DNA of 64,000 nt from NCBI GenBank assembly GCA_913055645.1, contig CAJXLC010000006.1, positions 1-64,000 on the forward strand. Reading direction: 5' to 3'. The DNA comes from an uncultured Pseudomonadota bacterium. GTDB taxonomy: Bacteria > Pseudomonadota > Zetaproteobacteria > Mariprofundales > Mariprofundaceae. The notes under the pieces are model-generated. The model did not search any database. It saw only the letters and a list, made by a program, of their open reading frames with translations, and was not told the origin of the DNA. Position numbers and translations under genes: made by a program. Shown here piece by piece: positions 8,183-16,477 of the stretch. The first letter of the stretch is position 1. Each line of letters begins with the position of its first letter.

Positions 8183-9684
8183 TTCAAACCTCCATACTTC
8201 ACACCTGATAAGTCCGCCATGTCTCTTTTCCACGTTGTAATATCATGCGTATTAAACTTATTTAAATGCTCATGACCACACGCTCTTGCCATCACCTTCA
8301 TCAATTCAGTTGATGCTGAAAAGAAACGTGCCAAACGCTCTGCTCCCACATCGACATTCAATTTAGCGCGTAATTCGGGTTTCTGTGTTGCAATACCAGC
8401 AGGACACTGATTGGTATTGCACATGCGAGCCGCCACACAGCCAATGGCTTGCAAGGCACTATTGGATAATGCAATACCATCGGCACCCAGTGCCATGGCT
8501 TTGATAAAGTCTTCTGGCATACGTAAACCACCTGTAATAATCAGCGTAATATCGCCACGACCCAAATCATCCAAATGTTTCCTTGCCCGTGCCAAGGCAG
8601 GAATCGTTGGCACTGAAATATGATCGCGAAAAATACGTGGTGCAGCACCTGTACCCCCACCACGCCCATCCAAAATAATATAATCCACACTTGATGCCAA
8701 CGCAAAATCAATATCATCTTCAATATGATTGGCTGATAATTTCATACCAATGGGAATACCACCGCTCACTTCACGCACGCGATCTGCAACATGTTTAAAA
8801 TCATTGGGCGTATGTAAATCAGCAAATGTCGGTGGCGAGACTGCATCTTCCCCAGCCTTTAGGCCTCGAACTTCGGCAATTTTTTCCGTCACCTTGGTGC
8901 CTGGTAAATGCCCACCCGTACCTGTTTTTGCGCCTTGCCCTCCTTTAAAGTGGAAAGCCTGAACATTTGCCAGCAATGATTCGTCAAAACCAAACTGCGC
9001 GGATGCCAACTCATAAAAATAGCGCGAATTGGCTTGTTGCTCCTCAAAAAGCATGCCACCTTCACCTGAACAAATGCCTGTACCCGCTAATTCTGCACCT
9101 TTTGCCAAAGCGATTTTTGCCTCTTGCGACAATGCCCCAAAACTCATGTCTGACACAAACAGCGGAATGTCCAATACCAAGGGTTTCTTTGCATTGGGAC
9201 CAACCACCAATTCACTACCCACAGCAACATCTTCCATCAAAGGCTTACTAGCAAACTGTGCTGCCAATACTTGAATATCATCCCAGTGCGGCAAGTCAGA
9301 ACGCGGCACACCCATAGCAACCATTTCACCGTGATGTCCCGTTTGCTGCAAACCAAACTTCGCCAAATCATGGATGCGTTTCACTGTTGGCTCTTCGGGT
9401 GTGGCTTGAACACCTTCAACTTGAACGTCTTGTTTACCCTCTTTGGGCAGAGATTTGTGTGAACCATCGCAATACGGTGGGTTCTTAGTGTGTTTACACA
9501 TACACAAAAAGGCTTTTTCTGAAGATTGAGCTTTAAATGCAACAGGCGTAAAATCTGTACCTCGATGCGAGCCATCACAAAAAGGCTGATTTTTTGAGCG
9601 CCCACAAGCACACCAGTGATATTCTTCACCTTTTTCTAGTTCAACACCCTTCGGGGCATTTCCCGCAATCACTGGATGACTCAT
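8179..9684 (-). CDS. CDGSH x2 - glutamate synthase-like FMN domain fusion
   Basis: A 501-residue fusion. Residues about 20-85 contain two CDGSH iron-sulfur motifs (CACGRSKNQPFCDGSH and CMCKHTKNPPYCDGSH), each expected to bind a [2Fe-2S] cluster. The rest is the FMN- and Fe-S-binding domain of glutamate synthase large subunit: SDMSFGALSQEAK, GEGGM, GQGAKTGTGGHLPG, the GGGTGAAP loop, and the cluster-binding region near ARMCNTNQCPAGIATQ. The amidotransferase domain is missing, so it is a stand-alone FMN enzyme of unknown substrate. Strong GGAGG precedes the ATG. It overlaps the nitroreductase gene. Confidence 0.88.
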   Translation of the reverse strand: MSHPVIAGNAPKGVELEKGEEYHWCACGRSKNQPFCDGSHRGTDFTPVAFKAQSSEKAFLCMCKHTKNPPYCDGSHKSLPKEGKQDVQVEGVQATPEEPTVKRIHDLAKFGLQQTGHHGEMVAMGVPRSDLPHWDDIQVLAAQFASKPLMEDVAVGSELVVGPNAKKPLVLDIPLFVSDMSFGALSQEAKIALAKGAELAGTGICSGEGGMLFEEQQANSRYFYELASAQFGFDESLLANVQAFHFKGGQGAKTGTGGHLPGTKVTEKIAEVRGLKAGEDAVSPPTFADLHTPNDFKHVADRVREVSGGIPIGMKLSANHIEDDIDFALASSVDYIILDGRGGGTGAAPRIFRDHISVPTIPALARARKHLDDLGRGDITLIITGGLRMPEDFIKAMALGADGIALSNSALQAIGCVAARMCNTNQCPAGIATQKPELRAKLNVDVGAERLARFFSASTELMKVMARACGHEHLNKFNTHDITTWKRDMADLSGVKYGGLK

Positions 9685-9720
9685 ATCTCCTCCGTTTACG
9701 CTTCTCTATTGTTTAACGTT

Positions 9721-10404
9721 TCAATATTTCACACCTATAGCCCTACATAATTGCTGCATCAATGGCTGTGCTGTTTCAAAATAACTTCCGATAAGCCCAA
9801 CCAAATCATCTTGTAAAATAAGTTCAGGCACCAAAGGTGAAATACCAATAAAATCTTTACGCTTTAAATCTTCAATCATGGGATGATCCATGGGGTAACC
9901 TTTAGGTGCGCGTTTTAGACTATCACCTGATAATTGAAAGCATCGCATAAAATTTGCATCTTCAATGGCATCGTTCCAGCGGGTGGGATGGGCATCAATA
10001 TAAGTACGAATCTTTTTTAGAGTACCACTATCAGGATGCCAAATACCCGCGCCAACAAATACTTCTCTAGCTTCAATATGTAGATAAAAGCCAGGTGCAT
10101 GCACATCTTTACCTCGCTCATGACGAAACTGGATACCAATATTGGTTTTATACGGTTGTTTATTCTTTCCAAAACGCACATCACGATAAATTCGCATCAA
10201 TGAGCCACCGACTTTTTTATCCACGGCTACAAAGTGCGGAGCAAAGCGCGTTAATTCAGACCCCATCGCACGAATAAATGCTAAGGCTGGTTCACGAACA
10301 CAGGACTCATATTCATTTTTATGCTCGTTGAACCAACCACGGTTATTATTTTCGCCCAACCGCCTTAAAAAATCAAAGGTATCATCGCCAAAAAACTCAG
10401 CCAT
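9721..10404 (-). CDS. DUF2461 / TIGR02453 family protein
   Basis: A 227-residue protein of the DUF2461 family. Recognisable features are the N-terminal FFGDDTFDFLRRLGENNNRGWF, a central RIYRDVRFGKNKQPYKTNIGI, and FYLHIEAREVFVGAGIW. The family occurs in bacteria and fungi without a known biochemical activity. It sits in the middle of the redox operon, 12 bp from the yceI-like gene. Confidence 0.85.
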   Translation of the reverse strand: MAEFFGDDTFDFLRRLGENNNRGWFNEHKNEYESCVREPALAFIRAMGSELTRFAPHFVAVDKKVGGSLMRIYRDVRFGKNKQPYKTNIGIQFRHERGKDVHAPGFYLHIEAREVFVGAGIWHPDSGTLKKIRTYIDAHPTRWNDAIEDANFMRCFQLSGDSLKRAPKGYPMDHPMIEDLKRKDFIGISPLVPELILQDDLVGLIGSYFETAQPLMQQLCRAIGVKY

Positions 10405-10416
10405 GGTCTCGCCCCA

Positions 10417-10998
10417 CTATTGACGCACGCCCTCAACCGATAAAAATAATTCTACATTTTCAGATACCGGACCAAGTTTTACCGCAAAAGGCATGTTATA
10501 ATCTGACAAATGCAAGGTAGCATGCCCTTCAAAACCACGGCGATAACCACCCCATGGATCGTTACCCGTACCAATTTGATTGGCTGTAATGGCAATATCT
10601 TTGCTCACACCGCGTAATGTTAATGTGCCATGAATCAGTGCTTTTCCATTGCCTTTATCCTCATACGACGTGCTCACAAATGTAATGACTGGATATTTTA
10701 CCACATCAAAAAAGTCAGGGCTTCTCAAATGTTTATTACGTTCGGCATGATTGGTATCAATACTATCCGCTTCAATACGAACATTTACCTTATTCGTCTC
10801 TGGATGTTTTTCATCATAAGTAAAACTGCCATTAAATGTACGAAATTCCCCAAGTATCCAGCTATAACCCAGATGTTTGACCTTAAATTGAATAAAGGCA
10901 TGCTGCCCCTTGATATCAAAGGCATAATTTTCCGTTGCCTGTGCAGACATGCTCACACCTAAAGCCATCACTATCGCAAATAAATATTTCAATTTCAT
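10417..10998 (-). CDS. YceI-like periplasmic lipocalin-fold protein
   Basis: A 193-residue exported protein with a signal peptide ending SAQATE. The YceI domain shows YAFDIKGQHAFIQFKVKHLGYSW, KVNVRIEADSIDTN, HLRSPDFFDVVKYP and the ITFVSTSYE strand. YceI proteins bind polyisoprenoids or other hydrophobic molecules, and are commonly co-encoded with cytochrome b561, as here. The two are separated by a small inverted-repeat element (11025-11146), so the pairing was interrupted by an insertion or is bridged by read-through. Confidence 0.9.
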   Translation of the reverse strand: MKLKYLFAIVMALGVSMSAQATENYAFDIKGQHAFIQFKVKHLGYSWILGEFRTFNGSFTYDEKHPETNKVNVRIEADSIDTNHAERNKHLRSPDFFDVVKYPVITFVSTSYEDKGNGKALIHGTLTLRGVSKDIAITANQIGTGNDPWGGYRRGFEGHATLHLSDYNMPFAVKLGPVSENVELFLSVEGVRQ

Positions 10999-11024
10999 AT
11001 AATACTCTCCTTTTTTTAATCACT

Positions 11025-11146
11025 GTAACGGTTCATATTTCCTCTAATTTACCCAAGATCAAGGCGAAAAAGCGCAGCGTACTTCCTGTACGAGAGCATG
11101 TTTCAACGCGGAACTTGGTCAAATCAGTGGTGAGATGAACCATTAC
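11025..11146. repeat. MITE-like element, copy 1 (overlaps b561 3' end)
   Basis: A 122-bp element bounded by inverted ends GTAACGGTTCAT and ATGAACCATTAC. Its interior (AAGGCGAAAAAGCGCAGCG, then TACTTCCTGTACG and AGAGCATG) is clearly related to the element at 47564-47708. It supplies the last codons and the stop codon of the cytochrome b561 gene. There is no coding capacity inside. Confidence 0.7.
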
Positions 11147-11684
11147 AACCCAACATGCGTAATAACGTATTATCTTTATCAATCACATGATGTTTCAAAG
11201 CCGCTCCTACGTGCAAACCTGCCAAAGCCATCACCGCCCAAGCTGCATATCGATGAATCAATCCTATCAAATCCGCTTCAGTTTTCTGAAAGCTTAGGCT
11301 CGCTGGTATGGTAAACCAACCAAATACATCAATACCCACACCCTCTGCTGTCGGGATAAAATATCCACTCACCAGAAGAATAAACAACAACACATAATGC
11401 AACCTATGCACAAGAAGTCCGACCAACTTTCCCCATGGCTCACCCATAAGGGCTGGTAAAACATTCACCCATCGCCACATCAATCGAAACACCAATGCAA
11501 ACAGCAACAACATACCAAATGATTTGTGTATATACGGTGCATCGTGATACCAAGTATCATAATACCCTAAATCCACCATCCAAACACCCAATGCAAACAT
11601 GCCAAAAATCATCAGCGCCATCAGCCAGTGTATGCCAATCGATACCCATCCATAACTATCTTTCGTATTAAAAGCTGATGTCAT
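11124..11684 (-). CDS. cytochrome b561 family protein
   Basis: A 186-residue four-helix di-haem b protein of the bacterial cytochrome b561 (CybB) type. His ligands are visible in GIHWLMALMIFG, IHKSFGMLLL, VHRLHYVLLF and GLHVGAALKHHVIDKD. It probably passes electrons from quinol in the inner membrane. It overlaps the CDGSH gene by ATGA. The C-terminal codons after LLRMLGC lie inside a MITE-like repeat, so the natural C-terminus has been replaced; the four helices are intact. Confidence 0.9.
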   Translation of the reverse strand: MTSAFNTKDSYGWVSIGIHWLMALMIFGMFALGVWMVDLGYYDTWYHDAPYIHKSFGMLLLFALVFRLMWRWVNVLPALMGEPWGKLVGLLVHRLHYVLLFILLVSGYFIPTAEGVGIDVFGWFTIPASLSFQKTEADLIGLIHRYAAWAVMALAGLHVGAALKHHVIDKDNTLLRMLGCNGSSHH

Positions 11685-11935
11685 TTTTTATGCGTGCCGT
11701 CACAAAAGGGTAGGTTCTCTGATTTTCGGCAACCACATACATACACAGTTTGGTCTTTATCATAACGAACAACCATCGGCACATCATGATGTTCCCCTTC
11801 AATACTTTTATGGGCACCATCACAAAAAGGCGGTGTTTTCGTTAAACCGCACATGCAATAACATTTTGTATCACCCCGTTTGACTTCCACCACAAACGGC
11901 TCTTGCTGCCAACCTTGTTTTTTAGATTCGCTCAT
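11681..11935 (-). CDS. tandem CDGSH iron-sulfur protein
   Basis: An 84-residue protein with two CDGSH-type motifs, CYCMCGLTKTPPFCDGAH and CGCRKSENLPFCDGTH. Each expected [2Fe-2S] site has three Cys and one His. In the second positions Ser is replaced by Ala or Thr, which is common. It is a likely small electron or cluster carrier. Both junctions are ATGA overlaps (with the reductase upstream and b561 downstream), so the three genes form a coupled unit. Confidence 0.88.
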   Translation of the reverse strand: MSESKKQGWQQEPFVVEVKRGDTKCYCMCGLTKTPPFCDGAHKSIEGEHHDVPMVVRYDKDQTVYVCGCRKSENLPFCDGTHKK

Positions 11936-12876
11936 ACAAACCTCCTATTTCGGTTATGTGATTCATTAAAGTCCAACAGTGGACCTTTGGGAACAATGCG
12001 TGTTGGGTTAATACTCTCATGACTTCCGTAATAATGTTGTTTGATATGTTGCATATTCACCGTCTCGTTCACCCCTGGATACTGGTATAATTCTCGCAAG
12101 TAGTTGGATAAATTCGGATAATCAGCAATACGCTGACGATTACATTTAAAATGCCCGACATAAACCGCATCAAAACGAACCAAAGTGGTAAACAAACGCC
12201 AATCGGCCTCGGTTAACACATCACCAACCAAATAGCGTTGCTGACTTAAGCGCAGTTCGACTTCATCCAAAGCCGCAAACAACGCATCAAAGGCTTCATC
12301 ATAAGCATCTTGTGTGGTGGCAAAACCACATTTATAGACACCATTATTGATATTCTCATATACAAAAGCGTTTATCGCATCAATCTCGCCACGCAAAGCT
12401 TGCGGATAATAATCATCGTGATTACCTGTTAACGTATTAAATTCACTGTTGAACATACGAATAATTTCTGCTGACTCATTGCAAACAATGGTTTCGCGCT
12501 GCTTGTCCCATAAAATGGGTACAGTCACACGCCCTGAATAATGAGTGTCAGCTTTGCTATACAGTTGATGCGCAAACTCAAAGCCATATAAAGGTTCAGG
12601 TGTATCAAACTGCCAACCATGCTCCAACATATATGGACTAACAACACTCACACCAATAAGTTCCTCCAAGCCTTTCAGCTTACGAAAAATCAGCGTACGG
12701 TGCGCCCAAGGGCATGCTAGAGAAACATACAAATGATAACGCCCTGCTACAGCAGGAAAATCACCATCCTGTGTCACCTGATTACGAAATTGTGATGCTT
12801 TGCGCTCAAATCTTCCGCCAGTGGACTTGGTATCGTACCACTGGTCATGCCACACACCATCTACCAACAATCCCAT
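11932..12876 (-). CDS. glutathionyl-hydroquinone reductase
   Basis: A 314-residue glutathione transferase of the Xi class (YqjG/PcpF/ECM4 family). The nucleophile Cys55 is in YVSLACPWAHR. The thioredoxin-like domain contains VPILWDK and CNESAEIIRMF. The helical C-terminal domain has YKCGFATTQDAYD and RYLVGDVLTEADWRLF. These enzymes remove glutathione from glutathionyl-hydroquinones. It is the first gene of the eight-gene redox operon and lies back-to-back with the LysR regulator. Confidence 0.93.
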   Translation of the reverse strand: MGLLVDGVWHDQWYDTKSTGGRFERKASQFRNQVTQDGDFPAVAGRYHLYVSLACPWAHRTLIFRKLKGLEELIGVSVVSPYMLEHGWQFDTPEPLYGFEFAHQLYSKADTHYSGRVTVPILWDKQRETIVCNESAEIIRMFNSEFNTLTGNHDDYYPQALRGEIDAINAFVYENINNGVYKCGFATTQDAYDEAFDALFAALDEVELRLSQQRYLVGDVLTEADWRLFTTLVRFDAVYVGHFKCNRQRIADYPNLSNYLRELYQYPGVNETVNMQHIKQHYYGSHESINPTRIVPKGPLLDFNESHNRNRRFV

Positions 12877-12980
12877 GACATCTCCTTAATAACATACCTG
12901 ACATGCCGAATAGTAGTCGTAAGGTTGATATAAAAAAAATATATTGTTTTTATTATCTTGATAAATATAATCAATCAACT

Positions 12981-13862
12981 ATGACATTAGAACAATTAAA
13001 ATCCTTCTGCGCCATCGTTGAATATGGTGGTTTTCGAGCTGCTGCGAACAAGCTCTATAAAAGTCAGTCAGCAGTGAGTATTGCCTTAAGTAAATTAGAA
13101 TCAGAACTCAATCTATCATTATTTCAACGCAATCAATACCGTCCGACTTTAACCAATGAAGGCAAAGCGCTATATAAAAAAGCCGTTGTCATCCTCAAGC
13201 ATAGCGATGAATTCTCACTACTTGCACAGCATTTCACTATGGGTGAGGAGCCAGAGCTACGCATCGCCATAAGTGGCATCACACCCATTGAACCTATTTT
13301 AGATGTGTTAAAGTGCACATCAAATCAGACACCATCCACACAACTTTCTCTGCAAGTGGAAAACCTCAATGGAACCATTGAGCGCTTAAAAGATGGTGAT
13401 GCCGATATTGCCATATCGGATAGCAATAAACGTGAAGATGGGCTTGAGTATCAGCATCTCACGAGTATTGAATTGGTTGCCATTGTTTCCAGTCAATCCT
13501 CTTTTGCAAAACACGCTTCAACCTTGAATGAACGAGATATGGAAGGCAGCACACAAATCATTGTGCGCGATACAAGCATACACACACACCGCCTCACTGC
13601 AGGCGTGGTGGAAGGAACCAACCATTGGATTGTAAATGATTTTATGATGAAAAAACGTGTCATTGCATCGGGTTCAGGCTGGGGTCGCTTACCCAAGCAT
13701 ATGGTTCAAGAAGATATAAAACAGGGTATATTAACGGTTATTTCAAACAAATCTTTTCCTTCAATCAACGTTGATATTCAAGCTATTCGCCACAAACACA
13801 AACCTATCGGTCCTGTTGCAGAAGCCTTATGGCAACGATTCCAGGGCATCAAGTGGACTTAA
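12981..13862 (+). CDS. LysR-family regulator of the redox operon
   Basis: A 293-residue LysR regulator with an N-terminal winged helix-turn-helix (TLEQLKSFCAIVEYGGFRAAANKLYKSQSAVSIAL, described by its start and end only) and a substrate-binding domain. I chose the ATG at 12981, where the LysR domain begins; the longer frame from 12903 adds 26 residues of non-LysR sequence. It is divergent from glutathionyl-hydroquinone reductase with about 100 bp between starts, the usual place for a LysR operator. Control of the redox operon is inferred from this arrangement. Confidence 0.9.
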   Translation: MTLEQLKSFCAIVEYGGFRAAANKLYKSQSAVSIALSKLESELNLSLFQRNQYRPTLTNEGKALYKKAVVILKHSDEFSLLAQHFTMGEEPELRIAISGITPIEPILDVLKCTSNQTPSTQLSLQVENLNGTIERLKDGDADIAISDSNKREDGLEYQHLTSIELVAIVSSQSSFAKHASTLNERDMEGSTQIIVRDTSIHTHRLTAGVVEGTNHWIVNDFMMKKRVIASGSGWGRLPKHMVQEDIKQGILTVISNKSFPSINVDIQAIRHKHKPIGPVAEALWQRFQGIKWT

Positions 13863-13892
13863 ATACATCACCTCAATCAAGTACATACACCA

Positions 13893-14828
13893 CTAAAATT
13901 CGATATTTTCAATGCGTTTCATCTCATCGCTTACCTTTTTACTATCCATGATTTCCATCAATGTCGTGCCTTGAAGCATACGGGCAAAGCTTTCATGGGG
14001 TAACACCATGCCTGAATCACCTGTATCAAAACCCATATGAATAGCCAATAAATCAGCAAGGTAAACAGCAAACACCTCGGCACGAATATCATTGGGTATA
14101 GCATTAGCTTCCGCGTAAGCTGGGTGATGATGATAGCTGATACCTTGGATAATTTTTTCAGGTAGCTGCCAGTGTTTGGCAAGTAGCACACCCAAATCAA
14201 TATGTGTGCAAGAAAAACGATCATATTCATACTGAAGATGACCTTTATGTGTCTCAAGCTTGGCTGGTTGTATAAATTCAGGAAACAAATTCAGGCTCAT
14301 TTTCCCAATATCGTGAAACAAACCAAGTGTACTTGCCTCTTCAGCATCACAATTCGGAATAAAATCAGCAATGATTTCTGCAAGTGCTGAAACCGCCATA
14401 CCATGCTTCCATAACTTTTGAATATCATACACTTTGTCTGACTTCGCAAGACCAGCAGAAAAAGAATGGCGTGATACAATAGTTCGCACCAGTGACATAC
14501 CAAGATGAGAAACGGCTCTTGCTACATCTGTAATTTCAACACGAACACCCAAACCCGGCGCATTAGCCGTACGCAATATTGCGGCAGAAAGAACAGGGTC
14601 ATCCTTAATAATAGCAGCCAATTTCTGACTAGAATCGCCTTTATTACAAGCCCGCTGAAAAGCATTCCATAAAGCCGGCGGTAACGGCAAGTTACGAATA
14701 GCATTATGATACGTCGTCATACGACTCGGGCTACCCGTTTCAGGCAACAATAAATCATAAAGCACTTCATTTTCAGAGAGTTCTATATCAAAAACACTCT
14801 GCCCTGTTGCTAATGGTTCTTTTTGCAT
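13893..14828 (-). CDS. HDOD-domain signalling protein
   Basis: A 311-residue HDOD protein. Features include the DDPVLSAAILRTANAP segment, AVSHLGMSLVRTIV, and an HD pair in LGLFHDIGKM followed by THIDLGVLLAKHW. HDOD proteins are non-catalytic relatives of HD hydrolases that link c-di-GMP, chemotaxis or stress signals to output. Here the HD motif is retained. The N-terminal 50 residues are not assigned. It is convergent with the LysR gene and has no operon partner. Confidence 0.85.
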   Translation of the reverse strand: MQKEPLATGQSVFDIELSENEVLYDLLLPETGSPSRMTTYHNAIRNLPLPPALWNAFQRACNKGDSSQKLAAIIKDDPVLSAAILRTANAPGLGVRVEITDVARAVSHLGMSLVRTIVSRHSFSAGLAKSDKVYDIQKLWKHGMAVSALAEIIADFIPNCDAEEASTLGLFHDIGKMSLNLFPEFIQPAKLETHKGHLQYEYDRFSCTHIDLGVLLAKHWQLPEKIIQGISYHHHPAYAEANAIPNDIRAEVFAVYLADLLAIHMGFDTGDSGMVLPHESFARMLQGTTLMEIMDSKKVSDEMKRIENIEF

Positions 14829-14912
14829 ATTTTCCTCTCTTACCTGATAGACACCATCTACCTGATTACGTCTAGCGTCAATTTAAAGAGTTTCATCCAA
14901 TAAAAAACATGA

Positions 14913-14973
14913 GTAACTATTCAGCATATCTAAAAACATCCCGTAGCTATTCAGATTGCTGCTGATTAGTTAC
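14913..14973. repeat. short GTAACTATTCAGC inverted-repeat element
   Basis: A 61-bp element with 14-bp ends: GTAACTATTCAGCA on the left, and on the right a segment whose reverse complement differs by one base. The same left end occurs at 47564. The interior is much shorter than in the other copies, so it may be a solo-end or deletion derivative. Confidence 0.6.
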
Positions 14974-15017
14974 CATGGTATTTTATAAATGAGCCCATAA
15001 CATTGCCAGCAATACTT

Positions 15018-15230
15018 ATGCAATTATCCAAGAATAAAAAAATCATCTCAATATGTCATGGGCAAAACTGCCGCGATGTCGGAGGTAAGGTATTGGCTGA
15101 AAAGCTAACTGATTTAGGTATCGCGTTTGAAATCACCCCATGCCAAAGTCTTTGCACGTATGCACCTACGGCAAAAGTTGGAGAAATCGCTGTATTACAT
15201 GCCTCAATGGCTAAGCTTTTAAATGAATAA
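15018..15230 (+). CDS. thioredoxin-like [2Fe-2S] ferredoxin
   Basis: A 70-residue protein with CHGQNC near the N-terminus and CQSLCTYAPTAKVG near the middle. These four Cys in a short alpha/beta domain fit the thioredoxin-like [2Fe-2S] ferredoxin family (NuoE C-terminal type). The partner is unknown. I chose the ATG at 15018; an in-frame TTG lies five codons earlier. It overlaps the GST gene by eight bases, which suggests co-translation. Confidence 0.75.
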   Translation: MQLSKNKKIISICHGQNCRDVGGKVLAEKLTDLGIAFEITPCQSLCTYAPTAKVGEIAVLHASMAKLLNE

Positions 15231-15876
15231 CACACTACCGATTCTTTATTCTTTTCGTCGCTGCCCTTATGCCATGCGCGCACGCTTGGCGATTGCTTAT
15301 AGTGGTATAGAAGTCGAGTTGCGTGAAGTTGATCTTAAACATAAACCGCTGGAACTATTGAATATATCACCCAAAGCTACTGTGCCTGTGTTGCAGTGCC
15401 CTGACGGTCATATCATTGATGAAAGCCGTGATATTATGCACTGGGCATTACAGCAACATGACCCTGATGGCTGGCTAGAAAGCATTGAGCACCCACTGAT
15501 TGACGAAAATGATAATTCTTTCAAAAAATCTTTGGATCATTACAAGTATGCTGACCGTTTTCCTGAGTATTCACAAGAATATTACCAAACTGAATGCAGC
15601 CTATTTTTAGAAAAAATTGAAAATATATTAAAATCATCAAATTTCATACAAAATAACCATTTATCTTATGTCGATATGGCCATTTACCCCTTCATTCGAC
15701 AATGTTATTTTGTAAACACATCATGGTTTGATAATACCCCTTTTTCACACCTAAGAGCTTGGCTTAACAAACTTTTATATTCGCCTTTATTTGATAGCAT
15801 CATGATCAAACACCCCGCATGGAAAGCTCATGATAAAGCTATTATTTTCAACAGTCATAGTACCGAATTGAAATAA
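15223..15876 (+). CDS. glutathione S-transferase family protein
   Basis: A 217-residue GST-fold protein. The thioredoxin-like N-terminal domain has the potential catalytic Cys in YSFRRCPYAMRARLAI, then LDIs-type substrate-edge residues in ATVPVLQCPDG and the GSH-binding IDESRDIMHW. A helical C-terminal domain follows (SYVDMAIYPFIRQ). The specific substrate cannot be told. It is translationally coupled to the small ferredoxin gene. Confidence 0.85.
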   Translation: MNNTLPILYSFRRCPYAMRARLAIAYSGIEVELREVDLKHKPLELLNISPKATVPVLQCPDGHIIDESRDIMHWALQQHDPDGWLESIEHPLIDENDNSFKKSLDHYKYADRFPEYSQEYYQTECSLFLEKIENILKSSNFIQNNHLSYVDMAIYPFIRQCYFVNTSWFDNTPFSHLRAWLNKLLYSPLFDSIMIKHPAWKAHDKAIIFNSHSTELK

Positions 15877-15957
15877 TATTGCAGATTCAAAATAAATAGC
15901 TATGTTCATCATATGATGCAAAAAAACTCAACCTTGAAACATATAAAAAAGAAAATT

Positions 15958-16410
15958 ATGAATCCAAAGATCACCATTCGCCAAGCATCGCCCGATGATT
16001 TGTTCGCTATGACCAGCCTGCTTGCTGAGCTATTTAGTCTTGAGAAAGATTTTTCACCTAACCTTGCATGCCAAAGAGAAGGACTTGCCACGCTCATGGC
16101 AAATACGAGCAGTACAATTTTGGTTGCTATTTATAAAAATAAAATTATCGGCATGTGCACATTACAATCGCTTATATCTACTGCTGAAGGCGGTGTGGTC
16201 GGCATGGTAGAAGATTTGGTCGTGGCAGAGGAATATCGACAAAAAGGTATTGGTCAAAGCCTTTTACAGGCAATCGAACGCATCGCAAAAGAGCAGGGTT
16301 TGTTACGCTTACAACTACTCACAGAACAAAACCTCACAACCGAAAGTTTTTTCAAAGCTAATCAATGGAGTGCCACACAATTGGTCGTTAAGCGTAAAAT
16401 GTTCAAGTAA
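15958..16410 (+). CDS. GNAT family N-acetyltransferase
   Basis: A 150-residue acetyltransferase. The acetyl-CoA binding segment VEDLVVAEEYRQKGIGQSLLQAIE and the preceding strand ILVAIYKNKIIGMCTL are typical of GNAT enzymes. The start at 15958 gives MNPKITIRQASPDD, the usual GNAT opening; an in-frame ATG 15 codons upstream is possible but its residues are lysine-rich and unlike the family. The substrate is unknown. Confidence 0.82.
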   Translation: MNPKITIRQASPDDLFAMTSLLAELFSLEKDFSPNLACQREGLATLMANTSSTILVAIYKNKIIGMCTLQSLISTAEGGVVGMVEDLVVAEEYRQKGIGQSLLQAIERIAKEQGLLRLQLLTEQNLTTESFFKANQWSATQLVVKRKMFK

Positions 16411-16477
16411 TATAGCTGCATTATACAGCCTTTAACCCGCCCCACTTTTTAACTTTTCTGCAGGAGACTACCTTACC

